In this document: one piece after another, positions 53,701 to 61,694 of the stretch
Layout of the letters: every line of letters starts with the position of its first letter
Numbering within the stretch: position 1 is the stretch's first letter
Assembly (NCBI GenBank): GCA_965222485.1
Contig: CBDCUC010000030.1
Coordinates: 1 to 64,000, forward strand
Length of the DNA: 64,000 nucleotides
Reading direction: 5' to 3'
Source of the DNA: CBDCUC01 sp965222485
Lineage (GTDB): Bacteria > Pseudomonadota > Alphaproteobacteria > Rhizobiales > Hyphomicrobiaceae
Program-made: the position numbers and the translations under genes
Notes under the pieces: model-generated
Told to the model about the DNA's origin: nothing
The model's input: the letters and a program-made list of their open reading frames with translations, nothing else
The model's database searches: none

Positions 53701-54458
53701 AGGAGACCGATCGTGCCCCTGACCGGTTTTTCGAGCGGTGGCAGATTATGCGCATTCTCAAAAATCCGAACAGAAGAACGCGGATGATAAAGTCCAACCT
53801 CAGGATATTCGGCAGGTGGTGCAGGATCGATGTTATGGCGAAGGTGTTTTCGCTGTCCGGCGGCATAACGACCAATCAGGAACCTTATCAAGTTCAGGGC
53901 GTTGTCTTCTGATCCTGCAAGCCAGTACTGCAGGGTTAGGAAATAAGCGCGTACGTCTTGTGCTGTGCCAGGAATAAACCGGAGTATTTTAGGAAGGCGT
54001 CGCAGCATCGCCATTTGCTGTGCGCCGGCCGGTTTGCTTTGTGTCTTTGATCCACGAAGCCGTTTCAGAAGCGCCATGATGCCACGCTGCTGCTCGTCTA
54101 AGTGGAAGTTTCCCAGGCGGGTGAGCTTTATGATCTCGCCCGCAGACATGCAGCCAATGATTGCGTCGCATTGATCCCGGCGCGCATTGAGCGCAGGGAG
54201 TACAGACTGCACGTGATCATCCATGAACAGCATTGTAACGAGGATAATGTTCGCCCCGGCGATGTCCGAACGACACCGCTCCAAAGCTTGTGTGTCCTGG
54301 CCCCATTCAGATGCCGCGTGGAGCTTGAGCGACAATCCTGGAACTTCGTTACGTAGAGTGTCTTGTACGCGCTCGATGGTGCCCGCGAGGTGGCTATCAA
54401 GCGTGATGATCACGACGCTAATGCTCTGCGCTTTATCGTCCAAAATGTGCTTTTGCAT
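50769..54458 (-). CDS. bchH: magnesium chelatase catalytic subunit BchH
   Basis: Protein of 1229 residues, the porphyrin-binding subunit of Mg-chelatase. ATG 54458 is chosen over a TTG at 54473; either start lies within the bchB end (26-bp overlap). CobN/Mg-chelatase family segments include LLIMRAYVLAGNTDHYDCVI, FPPNSGGTGTAAYLSVFESL, FGMHGALEFMPGKHVALS, and near the C-terminus YGKDGRGHNQNALL. The length is normal (about 1190-1250). Confidence 0.97.
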   Translation of the reverse strand: MQKHILDDKAQSISVVIITLDSHLAGTIERVQDTLRNEVPGLSLKLHAASEWGQDTQALERCRSDIAGANIILVTMLFMDDHVQSVLPALNARRDQCDAIIGCMSAGEIIKLTRLGNFHLDEQQRGIMALLKRLRGSKTQSKPAGAQQMAMLRRLPKILRFIPGTAQDVRAYFLTLQYWLAGSEDNALNLIRFLIGRYAAGQRKHLRHNIDPAPPAEYPEVGLYHPRSSVRIFENAHNLPPLEKPVRGTIGLLIMRAYVLAGNTDHYDCVIRALEARGLRVIPAFACGLDARPAIEKFFYEDGNPSIDALVSLTGFSLIGGPAYNDSKAAEELLAQLDVPYVAAQAVEFQSLEQWRSSEQGLLPIEATMMVAIPELDGATGPMLYGGRSSHASGKMARDLHGEPERADMLAARIARKVALRKKEKEERRVAIVLFNFPPNSGGTGTAAYLSVFESLYRVLTSLKAKGYTVEVPSSIEELKQRILVGNAEKFGTDANVCDFISTDDHVRNEQYLAEIEAQWGPAPGRHQANGRSIFVLGETFGNVFVGIQPAFGYEGDPMRLLFERGFSPTHAFCAFYRYLKTVFQADCVVHFGMHGALEFMPGKHVALSKDCWPDRLIGDLPNFYLYAANNPSEGLLAKRRTAATLISYLTPPVAKAGLYRGLLDIKASIERWRNLPPNNVEERKQIADVIHAQGVELDLVASGSTWFEDAEQHILQLSDAILELEYSLIPDGLHIVGQPPSREERIALLQSIAEASHGIDLTEQAAAEIAGDSDVGRDLSEIDSETIAALREVAALLSQEHELAGLMRALDGRFIRPAPAGDLIRSTEILPTGRNLHGFDPFRIPSKFAMQDAKKQAEIVLQRHLKDEQSYPESLAIVLWGTDNLKSEGGPMAQALALIGAEPHFDTYGRLVGAKLTPLAELGRPRIDVVMTLSGIFRDLLPLQMKLLAEASYLAASADEPLDQNFVRKHALAYQNEQGCDLETAALRVFSNAEGAYGSNVNHLIDSGRWTDEEELAETYERRKCYAYGKDGRGHNQNALLKSIMCNVDGAFQNLESVELGVTTVDHYFDTLGGISRSVKRSTGRDIPLYIGDQTRGDNKVRTLSEQVALETRTRVLNPKWYESMLKHGHEGVRHIESHVTNTLGWSATTGQVAPWVYQRISQTFVLDEEMRRRLAELNPLASARVANRLLEAHERKYWQPDEETLEALREAGEELEDRLEGIVVEAA

Positions 54459-56019
54459 CGTACAAAGTCTCAATTGTTATTGTGTCAATGCCATTCATGT
54501 CAGCGAAACGCTCGGTGTTCCGGCGCGCCTTTCCGCGAACAAAGAATGGAATTTTTTTGAGTTCCCGTTCCGCCTCATCGCCCCATCTGTTCTCAATGGC
54601 GGGAGCCACTTTGACTGCGTCCAGCTCCGCGTTGCTGGTTGCTCCATTGGAAGCGTCAGAGCCTTGCGGTTTGATTGCGTGGAGATGTGAGGGTGTGGTC
54701 TCGTCGTTAAACTCAAAGTCTTCACGAAACATGCCGAGAAGGTGCTCTTCAAGACCCATCATGAGGGGATGCACCCAGGAATCGAAAATAACGTTCGCAC
54801 CTTCTGGACCCATCTGCGGTGAGTAGCGTGCGGGAAAATCCTGAACATGAATGGGCGCAGAGATGACGGCACACGCGATGCCTGCGCGCTTTGCGATGTG
54901 GCGCTCCATCTGGGTGCCAAGAACCAGTTCAGGCTGTAGCTCTAGTATCTTTTCTTCAACTTCGAGGTAATCGTCAGTGATAATTGCTTCGATGTCATAG
55001 GACTTGGCTGCACTGCGTACGTCACGCGCAAATTCGCGGGAATATGTGCCAAGCCCGACGACGGTGAACCCAAGCTCTTCTTTTGCGATTGCCGCGGCCG
55101 CGATGGCGTGGGATGCGTCACCAAATATGAAGACACGTTTGCCGGTGAGGTAAGTGGAGTCGATGGATCGCGAATACCACGGCAAGCGTGAATCGTGTTT
55201 GTTGACGAAACTCTCACCGTCAAGTTGGGCTAAAGCTGCAACGTCATTGATGAATTTTTTTGTCGCTCCGATTCCGATGGGTACCGTCATGCAGTAGGGC
55301 TGGTCGAATTTGCGGGCCAGCCACCGCGCTGCCTGCTCAGCAATTTCTGGATAAAGGACGATGTTGAAATCGGCCAACCCCAAACGCGTCAAGTCGAGTG
55401 GGGTTGCACCAAGTGGTGCCATGACATTGATATCGACACCCATCTGGTCCAGCAGTTTGCGAATCTCAGTCAGGTCATCGCGGTTGCGAAAGCCCAGCGA
55501 CGTTGGACCCAGGATGTTACAAAGGGGGCGCGAACAGCTCGTGGAACGAGCAGACGAACTATCCTCGTTGGCCGCTTTGGGGAGAGCAAGGTTGCGGACA
55601 AGCTGATAGAAAGCCTCGGACGCGCCCCAGTTCTCCTTTTTTTGGTATGCGGGCAGCTCGAGAGGAATAATTGGGATGGGGAGATCAAGCGCCTTTGCCA
55701 AGCCGCCCGGATCGTCCTGGATAAGTTCTGCGGTGCATGATGCCCCCACAATCATCGCTTGGGGTTTGAAACGTTCGTATGCACTTAAGACGGAATTTTT
55801 GAACAACTCCGCCGTGTCGCTTCCCAGGTCTCGCGCCTGGAATGTCGAATACGTGACAGGTGGCCGCTTTTCGTTGCGCTCTATCATTGTGAAGAGCAAG
55901 TCGGCATACGTATCACCCTGAGGCGCATGCAGGACGTAGTGTAGTCCCTCCATGGACGCAGCAACTCGCATTGCTCCGACATGGGGCGGTCCTTCGTATG
56001 TCCAAACAGCCAATTGCAT
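54433..56019 (-). CDS. bchB: protochlorophyllide reductase subunit BchB
   Basis: Protein of 528 residues, NifK-like subunit of the dark-operative reductase. It begins MQLAVWTYEGPPHVGAMRVA; the APQGDTYADLLFTMIER segment and VGASCTAELIQDDPGG (with the cluster-site Cys) are typical. The C-terminus carries the PCP_red domain (ERELKKIPFFVRGKARRNTE). Four bases separate it from bchN. Confidence 0.97.
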   Translation of the reverse strand: MQLAVWTYEGPPHVGAMRVAASMEGLHYVLHAPQGDTYADLLFTMIERNEKRPPVTYSTFQARDLGSDTAELFKNSVLSAYERFKPQAMIVGASCTAELIQDDPGGLAKALDLPIPIIPLELPAYQKKENWGASEAFYQLVRNLALPKAANEDSSSARSTSCSRPLCNILGPTSLGFRNRDDLTEIRKLLDQMGVDINVMAPLGATPLDLTRLGLADFNIVLYPEIAEQAARWLARKFDQPYCMTVPIGIGATKKFINDVAALAQLDGESFVNKHDSRLPWYSRSIDSTYLTGKRVFIFGDASHAIAAAAIAKEELGFTVVGLGTYSREFARDVRSAAKSYDIEAIITDDYLEVEEKILELQPELVLGTQMERHIAKRAGIACAVISAPIHVQDFPARYSPQMGPEGANVIFDSWVHPLMMGLEEHLLGMFREDFEFNDETTPSHLHAIKPQGSDASNGATSNAELDAVKVAPAIENRWGDEAERELKKIPFFVRGKARRNTERFADMNGIDTITIETLYDAKAHFGR

Positions 56020-56023
56020 ACTA

Positions 56024-57316
56024 TCAAATCATCAGTCTTGTTTTGCGATCAAGCGGCCTGGCGAACAGTTCCGCCAGGTCGCCGGCTTGCTCGTATCCTT
56101 GAATCGGGGTGAAGAGCAGTTCGATTGACCACTTCGTGGTCAGACCTTCGCTCTCAAATGGATTGGCAAGCCCAAGCCCGCACACCGTGATGTCAGGTCT
56201 GGCGTTGCGGCAGCGCTCAAGCTGCTTTTCAACGTCCTGTCCTTCTGCGAGCTGAATGTTGGGAGGCAGCTGCTCCAGCTCTTCGGACAGAAGTTGATGG
56301 TTGATGTAGGGTGAGCCTACTTCGAGTGGGCGCATGTTGAGTTCGCTCGACACAAACCGTGCAAGCGGGATCTCAAGTTGCGAGTCGGGGAAGAAGAACA
56401 CCGTATTGCCGGCGAGCTGCTGTCGGTAATGCGAGAGCGCTTTTTTGCAGCGTTCGCGCGCAGGCCTGACTGCGTTTTCGAAGGTGCTTTCGGCAATATT
56501 CCACGCACTCGCGGCAGCGCGCAGCCAATGGGTAGTGCCTTCACTACCAAGCGGGAATTGGGCGGGTAATCTGCGCGCGCCCCGTTCCTGAAGAGCCCGC
56601 GTAGTGTCGGTGAGGAAGGGCTGTGCCAGCAAAAACCGGGTATCTGGACCAACTGGCGGCAACTCCGATGACCGCCGCGGCGGCAGGAAATCGACTGAGT
56701 CTATACCAATCCCCTGGAACAACCGGCGAAACTGATCCTCAACAATATCCGAAAGCGCGCCGACAACGAGCAGCGACTGCGGCGAACCTTCACGCAACGT
56801 TGGCAGTTCCGGCACGAGTGCAGCGAGACAGGCATCCTCCCCTTGGGTAAAGGTCGTTTCAATCCCGCTGCCGGAATAGTTTAGAACCCGAACGCCTGGA
56901 GAGTGCTTTGAAGATAACCGCTCAGCGGCTCTGGATAGATCGAGCTTTATGACTTCTGATGGGCACGAGCCCACCAAAAACAACAGCTTGATGTTGGGAC
57001 GCCGGCTCAGAAGGCGGTCGACGATGCCGTCAAGCTCATCATTTGCGTCAGCAAGGCCGGCAAGATCGCGCTCATCGATGATTGCGGTTCCAAACCTCGG
57101 CTCCGAGAAGATCATCACGCCCGCTGCAGACTGAATGAGATGAGCACAAGTGCGCGAGCCCACCACAAGGAAAAATGCGTCTTGGATCTTCCGGTGAAGC
57201 CAAACGATCCCGGTCAATCCGCAGAACACTTCGCGCTGACCGCGTTCGCGAATGAGCTGCAGCCCGCCAAAGCTCGGCATTGGCTGCGGTGCACAAGCTG
57301 TGACGGGACTGCTCAT
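56024..57316 (-). CDS. bchN: protochlorophyllide reductase subunit BchN
   Basis: Protein of 430 residues, NifD-like partner of BchB. The cluster-ligand Cys are in REVFCGLTGIVWLH, VVGSRTCAHLIQSAAG and FLVGSCPSEVIKLDL. The MIFSEPRFGTAII motif is typical. The start overlaps the bchF stop (ATGA). Confidence 0.97.
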   Translation of the reverse strand: MSSPVTACAPQPMPSFGGLQLIRERGQREVFCGLTGIVWLHRKIQDAFFLVVGSRTCAHLIQSAAGVMIFSEPRFGTAIIDERDLAGLADANDELDGIVDRLLSRRPNIKLLFLVGSCPSEVIKLDLSRAAERLSSKHSPGVRVLNYSGSGIETTFTQGEDACLAALVPELPTLREGSPQSLLVVGALSDIVEDQFRRLFQGIGIDSVDFLPPRRSSELPPVGPDTRFLLAQPFLTDTTRALQERGARRLPAQFPLGSEGTTHWLRAAASAWNIAESTFENAVRPARERCKKALSHYRQQLAGNTVFFFPDSQLEIPLARFVSSELNMRPLEVGSPYINHQLLSEELEQLPPNIQLAEGQDVEKQLERCRNARPDITVCGLGLANPFESEGLTTKWSIELLFTPIQGYEQAGDLAELFARPLDRKTRLMI

Positions 57317-57828
57317 CTGGTGACCTCATGCACGAGTAGAAGGTCACCAAGATTCCGTTCGCGCTGTTGGCGCGCCTGGCGAAGTTTGAAAAGAAACTGG
57401 GCGGCGTTGATCGCGTACACGGCGTATGCCGCAAGTGCGAGAAGCATAAGTGGGACGGGTGTTAGCAGCTCTAAAAACAGCGCGACCAGATAGGCGGTAT
57501 GGAGGAGCAGCACGGCGATGCTAACGACATCTTCCCAGAAAAACGCAGGCGCAAAGAGATACTGGCCGAATACGTGCTTTTCCCAGATCGAACCAGTCAC
57601 CATTATTGTATACAATATCAATGTCTTGGCGACGATTGAGAGCGTAGCATATGAATAGCCATCGCCAGTCGTAAGGTAGCGAACCACGAGCCACAGACTG
57701 ATCAGAAATACGATGAATTGGACGATTGCCAGCTGGCCCTGCACGAGTGTCCAAGGGGACGTATCGCGTCGTTGGCGCTCTTCCGCCGTGTAGATCGGTT
57801 TGCGCTGGTACTGAACCCGAGCCGACAT
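57313..57828 (-). CDS. bchF: 3-vinyl-bacteriochlorophyllide hydratase BchF
   Basis: Protein of 171 residues from the ATG at 57828, which gives the short family N-terminus before YTAEERQRRDTSPWTLVQGQLA; an upstream GTG at 57885 would add 19 residues. It hydrates the 3-vinyl group, the step before BchC. Four hydrophobic segments and FGQYLFAPAFFWEDVVS are typical. It heads the minus-strand superoperon that runs to hemA. Confidence 0.94.
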   Translation of the reverse strand: MSARVQYQRKPIYTAEERQRRDTSPWTLVQGQLAIVQFIVFLISLWLVVRYLTTGDGYSYATLSIVAKTLILYTIMVTGSIWEKHVFGQYLFAPAFFWEDVVSIAVLLLHTAYLVALFLELLTPVPLMLLALAAYAVYAINAAQFLFKLRQARQQRERNLGDLLLVHEVTR

Positions 57829-57910
57829 CTGGTTTGTGCACTCCCGACCCTCCCGTTTGGAAAGGCCACATTCCTGCTCATGCACAAGCTTAGGTCTAAG
57901 CGGAGCAATG

Positions 57911-57944
57911 TGTCAATTTATATAGACGTAAATTTTACTTTACA
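57911..57944. promoter_or_regulatory. imperfect PpsR/CrtJ-like sites before bchF
   Basis: tgtcaatttatatagacg (57911-57928) and, overlapping it by two bases, cgtaaattttactttaca (57927-57944) each match TGT-N12-ACA at five of six fixed bases. They lie 83-117 bp upstream of the bchF start, in the AT-rich divergent region shared with the aerR-like gene. Confidence 0.45.
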
Positions 57945-58176
57945 CATCGATATCTCTACGCGAGTATTTGTTGCGGCGCGTGCGAGAGGTTCAAATCTTT
58001 TTCTCTAGCGACCGCGTTGCTTTTATGATGTCTTACAGGCTGCGGCGCGCGCACAATGTAAAGCGTGCGGTCGAATGTAGACAGGAGAACGATCGCGTAT
58101 TCTAGGTTCCGACCTAAGTGTGGAGTAATGGCGTTCCCCGCTTTGGCCGATCCCGACGGACGGAGTAGGGGGCAGC

Positions 58177-59094
58177 ATGGGCAATCCCAAACCGTTAGAT
58201 CACGTTGCCGACCAAGGAAAAGGTGAGGGCCACTATGAGCCCTCTATTGTCGACGTGGAGTGCACCGATTCCTTGGGAGGGTCGTCCGGGTGTAGGGCAT
58301 CTGATGGCTTAGGCGATGTTGTCGCGTCTCAAATTATTCCGCGTTTAATGCTTATGCGAGGCCGCTTATCCCTTACGGATGATCGATCGCCTGAAAATTC
58401 TCGAAAAGCCACAGATGATGAGGTCATCGCGCTCAACCAACGGCTGCTTAAAAATGATACGGCCGGTGCCTCGCGGCTCGTGTATGCGCTGCTTGCCGAT
58501 GGCATGTCCCTGGAGACTGTCTACCTGGATTTGATGGCGAGGGCCGCACGCGATCTTGGCAAGCTTTGGGAAACGGATGATCTATCGTTTGTGGACGTGA
58601 CGATCGGATTATCGGGGCTACACTTACTGTTACGCGAGTTTGGAGCGCCGTCCGAACAACTGGCTGATGGGTCAAGGCAGAAGGTTAGCGGCAGGGCAAT
58701 GCGTAAGGCTTTGCTTCTGCCAGCACCCGGCGATCAACACACGTTTGGGCTGGTGCTCGTCGCTGAATTTTTCCGTCAAAGCCACTGGATTGTAGAAGGC
58801 GGCGCGGATATGGCGCCTAAAGATTTTGGGGAGCTGATAGAGTCGGAAAAATTTGATATTATTGGGTTTTCCCTGAGTCGCGAAGGCTTGCAGAGTGATC
58901 TGGCTTGCGCTATCGAAAAGTGCCGTTTATCGAAGCAAAATGCTTCAACCTGCGTGATGGTCGGCGGCCGGGTATTCAGCGAACACCCGGCTTTGTGTCA
59001 GGAAGTGGGTGCCGATGCAACGGCGCCAACGGCCCTAGATGCAGTTCATCGTGCCGAAAATGAATTAGCCTCTCCTAAGTCTATGGAAACGTAG
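58177..59094 (+). CDS. ppaA: AerR/PpaA-type cobalamin-binding antirepressor
   Basis: Protein of 305 residues. An N-terminal variable region of about 75 residues precedes a B12-binding helical bundle (NDTAGASRLVYALLADG, LGKLWETDDLSFVDVTIGLSGLHLLLREF) and a Rossmann-like B12 domain with GDQHTFG (185-191; H188 in the DxHxxG-like place). The C-terminal motif VGGRVFSEHP is typical. AerR/PpaA proteins bind cobalamin and relieve CrtJ/PpsR repression; here the gene lies 37 bp before ppsR. The name aerR would serve equally. Confidence 0.9.
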   Translation: MGNPKPLDHVADQGKGEGHYEPSIVDVECTDSLGGSSGCRASDGLGDVVASQIIPRLMLMRGRLSLTDDRSPENSRKATDDEVIALNQRLLKNDTAGASRLVYALLADGMSLETVYLDLMARAARDLGKLWETDDLSFVDVTIGLSGLHLLLREFGAPSEQLADGSRQKVSGRAMRKALLLPAPGDQHTFGLVLVAEFFRQSHWIVEGGADMAPKDFGELIESEKFDIIGFSLSREGLQSDLACAIEKCRLSKQNASTCVMVGGRVFSEHPALCQEVGADATAPTALDAVHRAENELASPKSMET

Positions 59095-59131
59095 TCTGTT
59101 TTGGGCGGGGTCCTGGATTCGAGAGAGCATA

Positions 59132-60586
59132 ATGAGACCAACCCGCACCAACCTGATGTGTGTGAAGGACGTGCAACTGTCTGGCAAATGGTTCAAGGAC
59201 CTTGAATCTAGGTCGTTGGCGAGGCTGATATCTACCGCAGCCGACGTGGCCTTGGTGGTTGACAAGAATGGTTTCATTCGCGACTTGGCCTGCGAGTCAG
59301 ACGCCCTTCCAAAAAAGGAACTTGAGGAGTGGGTTGGGCAACGGTGGACCGATACCGTTACGGTTGAAAGCAGGACAAAGATCGAAGATCTCCTGCAGTC
59401 TGCAAGTACCGGCAAGAGCCCGGCAAAATGGCGCCAGGTCAACCACCCCACATCCAAATTTGGTCCTGACATTCCTGTCAAATACTCTGCCTTCTCCATC
59501 GGTGACCAGGGCCGGATCGTGGCATTTGGGCGCGAACTCACCAGTTCGTCGCAGTTGCAGCAACGGCTTGTTGAATCGCAACAAGCCGCTGAGCGCGAAT
59601 ACACGCGCATCAGGATGACAGAGCGACGGTATCGTGCCCTCTTCCAGGTTTCTTCAGAGGCAGTCATTATTGTCGACGGCAACAGTTTGAAGATTGTCGA
59701 GGCCAATGCTGCAGCTGTCGAATTTTTGGGTCTGGGCCCTAAGAAGATTCTTGATCGGTCTGTGTTCGATATTGTCAGTGAGCGAAGCATTTCGAGTTTG
59801 GAGCGGCTGCTTGATTCGGCAAGTAATTCACCTGAGGCTGCTGAGAAGCGGGTTTCGCTTGCAAAAGGTGGAACCAAGTGTTTGCTCAATGCGTCGCTGT
59901 TTAAGCAGGATCGCGGCTCTTTCTTCCTTATCCGGTTGATCCCAACGGCAGGAAAGTCCGGCACGTCCCAGGCTTCAAAATCAGATTCACATTTGTGGGA
60001 TATCGTTGGGTTGATCCCTGACGGTTTTGTTGTCACCGACACTGATCGCCGGATCGTAACCGCCAATGCGGCATTTGTGGAACTGACCGACTTGGCCTCC
60101 GAGGATCAGGTAAAAGGCCAGTTGCTGGAACGTTGGATCGGACAAAGCAGGGTCGACGTTGACATCCTTTTTGCAAACCTGAGGGAGCATGGTTCGGTCA
60201 ATCGTTTCACAACGGTGCTGGAAGGTGAGTTGGGCTCCAGCGTTGACGTTGAGATCTCGGCCGTTGCGATTTCTGAAACCGATAAGCCCTATTTTGGTTT
60301 TACTGTTCGAACGATCCGACGCGATAGTGTCAATGCCGATAGGATGGAACAGTCATTGCCAAGGTCCGTGCAGCAGATGACGGAACTCGTTGGGCGCGTT
60401 CCGCTTAAGGACCTTATTCGCGATACGACGGATATTATTGAACGCCTTTGCATTGAGGCCGCGCTTGAACTGACAGACGATAACCGTGCGTCCGCCGCCG
60501 AAATCCTCGGGCTCAGCCGGCAAAGCCTGTATGTGAAGCTTCGCCGCTACGGTATGGTTGATTCAGATTTGACAGACCTCAATTGA
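59132..60586 (+). CDS. ppsR: PpsR/CrtJ transcriptional repressor of photosynthesis genes
   Basis: Protein of 484 residues: an N-terminal domain and PAS domains (about 32-140, 165-275, 290-395), a glutamine-rich linker helix (QLQQRLVESQQAAEREY at about 141-157) and a C-terminal Fis-type helix-turn-helix (ASAAEILGLSRQSLYVKLRRYG). Two Cys, C250 and C440, stand where the redox-active C251 and C424 of Rhodobacter PpsR are expected. It binds TGT-N12-ACA boxes; five exact ones are present in this window. ATG 59132 follows a GAGAGAG site. Confidence 0.95.
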   Translation: MRPTRTNLMCVKDVQLSGKWFKDLESRSLARLISTAADVALVVDKNGFIRDLACESDALPKKELEEWVGQRWTDTVTVESRTKIEDLLQSASTGKSPAKWRQVNHPTSKFGPDIPVKYSAFSIGDQGRIVAFGRELTSSSQLQQRLVESQQAAEREYTRIRMTERRYRALFQVSSEAVIIVDGNSLKIVEANAAAVEFLGLGPKKILDRSVFDIVSERSISSLERLLDSASNSPEAAEKRVSLAKGGTKCLLNASLFKQDRGSFFLIRLIPTAGKSGTSQASKSDSHLWDIVGLIPDGFVVTDTDRRIVTANAAFVELTDLASEDQVKGQLLERWIGQSRVDVDILFANLREHGSVNRFTTVLEGELGSSVDVEISAVAISETDKPYFGFTVRTIRRDSVNADRMEQSLPRSVQQMTELVGRVPLKDLIRDTTDIIERLCIEAALELTDDNRASAAEILGLSRQSLYVKLRRYGMVDSDLTDLN

Positions 60587-60626
60587 TCCCAACAGGATTA
60601 TTCTTTAGCGCAGCCGTGAGCCATTA

Positions 60627-60640
60627 CGTGCTTGAGCACG
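60627..60640 (+). terminator. weak stem-loop after ppsR
   Basis: CGTGC-TTGA-GCACG, 41 bp after the ppsR stop. A T-rich tract begins only 16 bases later (atttttgtttctt), so it is at most a weak terminator. Confidence 0.3.
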
Positions 60641-60697
60641 CCGGAGCTCTAACAGATTTTTGTTTCTTACTCGCCGCATCGTGCGGACTACACAAAG

Positions 60698-60715
60698 TGT
60701 AAACTTGAATTGACA
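60698..60715 (+). promoter_or_regulatory. PpsR/CrtJ box before bchG
   Basis: tgtaaacttgaattgaca is an exact TGT-N12-ACA. As at bchC, its right end is a perfect TTGACA -35 hexamer (60710-60715). It lies 52 bp before the bchG ATG, so bound repressor would block RNA polymerase. Confidence 0.75.
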
Positions 60716-60767
60716 ATTGATATCGTCAGGAATACCGTTTCAACCGAGTAACGGTTAGGAACGCTGC

Positions 60768-61694
60768 ATGCCTAGCGACGCGTCATCAGCAGTGCGTGAT
60801 GCACGGCATTTTTCGCCGCCGGCTGCTTCAGCTGTTCTGGAGCTATTGAAGCCAATTACCTGGTTTGCGCCCATGTGGGCGTTTATGTGCGGTGTCGTTT
60901 CTTCCGGCGTGAATGTAGTCGAAAGGTGGCCAGAACTACTCCTAGGTATTGTGCTGACCGGGCCTCTTGTTTGCGGAATGAGCCAGGCCGCCAATGACTG
61001 GTTCGATCGGCACGTGGATGCGATTAATGAACCCTATCGTCCCATACCCTCGGGTCGCATACCCGGACGATGGGGTCTTTATATTGCAATCGCCTGGACC
61101 CTGATTTCACTGTGTGTTGCAAGTTACCTTGGAGCATTTGTATTCGGCGCGGCGATGGTCGGCATTGTTTTAGCCTGGGTTTATAGCGCGCCTCCCATTC
61201 GGTTGAAACGGAACGGCTGGTACGGCAATGCAGCCGTTGGTGCCTGTTACGAGGGACTGCCATGGGTTACAGGTGCTGCAGTCATGGCGTCCGGGCCCCC
61301 AAGCTGGCAGATCCTTGCGCTTGCCCTGCTGTATAGCATCGGAGCGCACGGCATTATGACGCTGAATGATTTCAAGGCAATTGAAGGCGACATGAAAATG
61401 GGTATCAGGTCGCTGCCGGTACAATTGGGTGCCAGAAAGGCGGCGTTGGTTGCCTGCTGTGTAATGGCGCTTCCACAAGTTGCTGTTGTCGCGCTGCTTG
61501 CCTCTTGGCAACTCAACGCGCATGCAATCGCGGTTGCGCTTTTGTTAGCGGCACAATTGATACTGATGACCCGGCTCCTGAAAGATCCGAAAGGGCTTGC
61601 GCCTTGGTATAATGCAACGGGTGTAAGCCTCTATGTCATTGGTATGTTGGTGAGTGCGTTCGCGGTGCGCTGGGCAGCGGGGGGAGCGGTGTGA
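60768..61694 (+). CDS. bchG: bacteriochlorophyll synthase BchG
   Basis: Protein of 308 residues of the UbiA prenyltransferase family that attaches the geranylgeranyl or phytyl chain to bacteriochlorophyllide a. The two Asp-rich motifs are NDWFDRHVDAINEPYRPIPSG and NDFKAIEGDMKMGIRSLP; eight to nine membrane helices are expected. AGGAA lies 7 bases before the ATG. The stop overlaps the next start (GTGA). Confidence 0.97.
   Translation: MPSDASSAVRDARHFSPPAASAVLELLKPITWFAPMWAFMCGVVSSGVNVVERWPELLLGIVLTGPLVCGMSQAANDWFDRHVDAINEPYRPIPSGRIPGRWGLYIAIAWTLISLCVASYLGAFVFGAAMVGIVLAWVYSAPPIRLKRNGWYGNAAVGACYEGLPWVTGAAVMASGPPSWQILALALLYSIGAHGIMTLNDFKAIEGDMKMGIRSLPVQLGARKAALVACCVMALPQVAVVALLASWQLNAHAIAVALLLAAQLILMTRLLKDPKGLAPWYNATGVSLYVIGMLVSAFAVRWAAGGAV

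Noticed and set aside
58021..58176. PpsR box directly before the aerR/ppaA gene
   Set aside because: TGT triplets near 58030, 58058 and 58076 are not followed by ACA after 12 bases.
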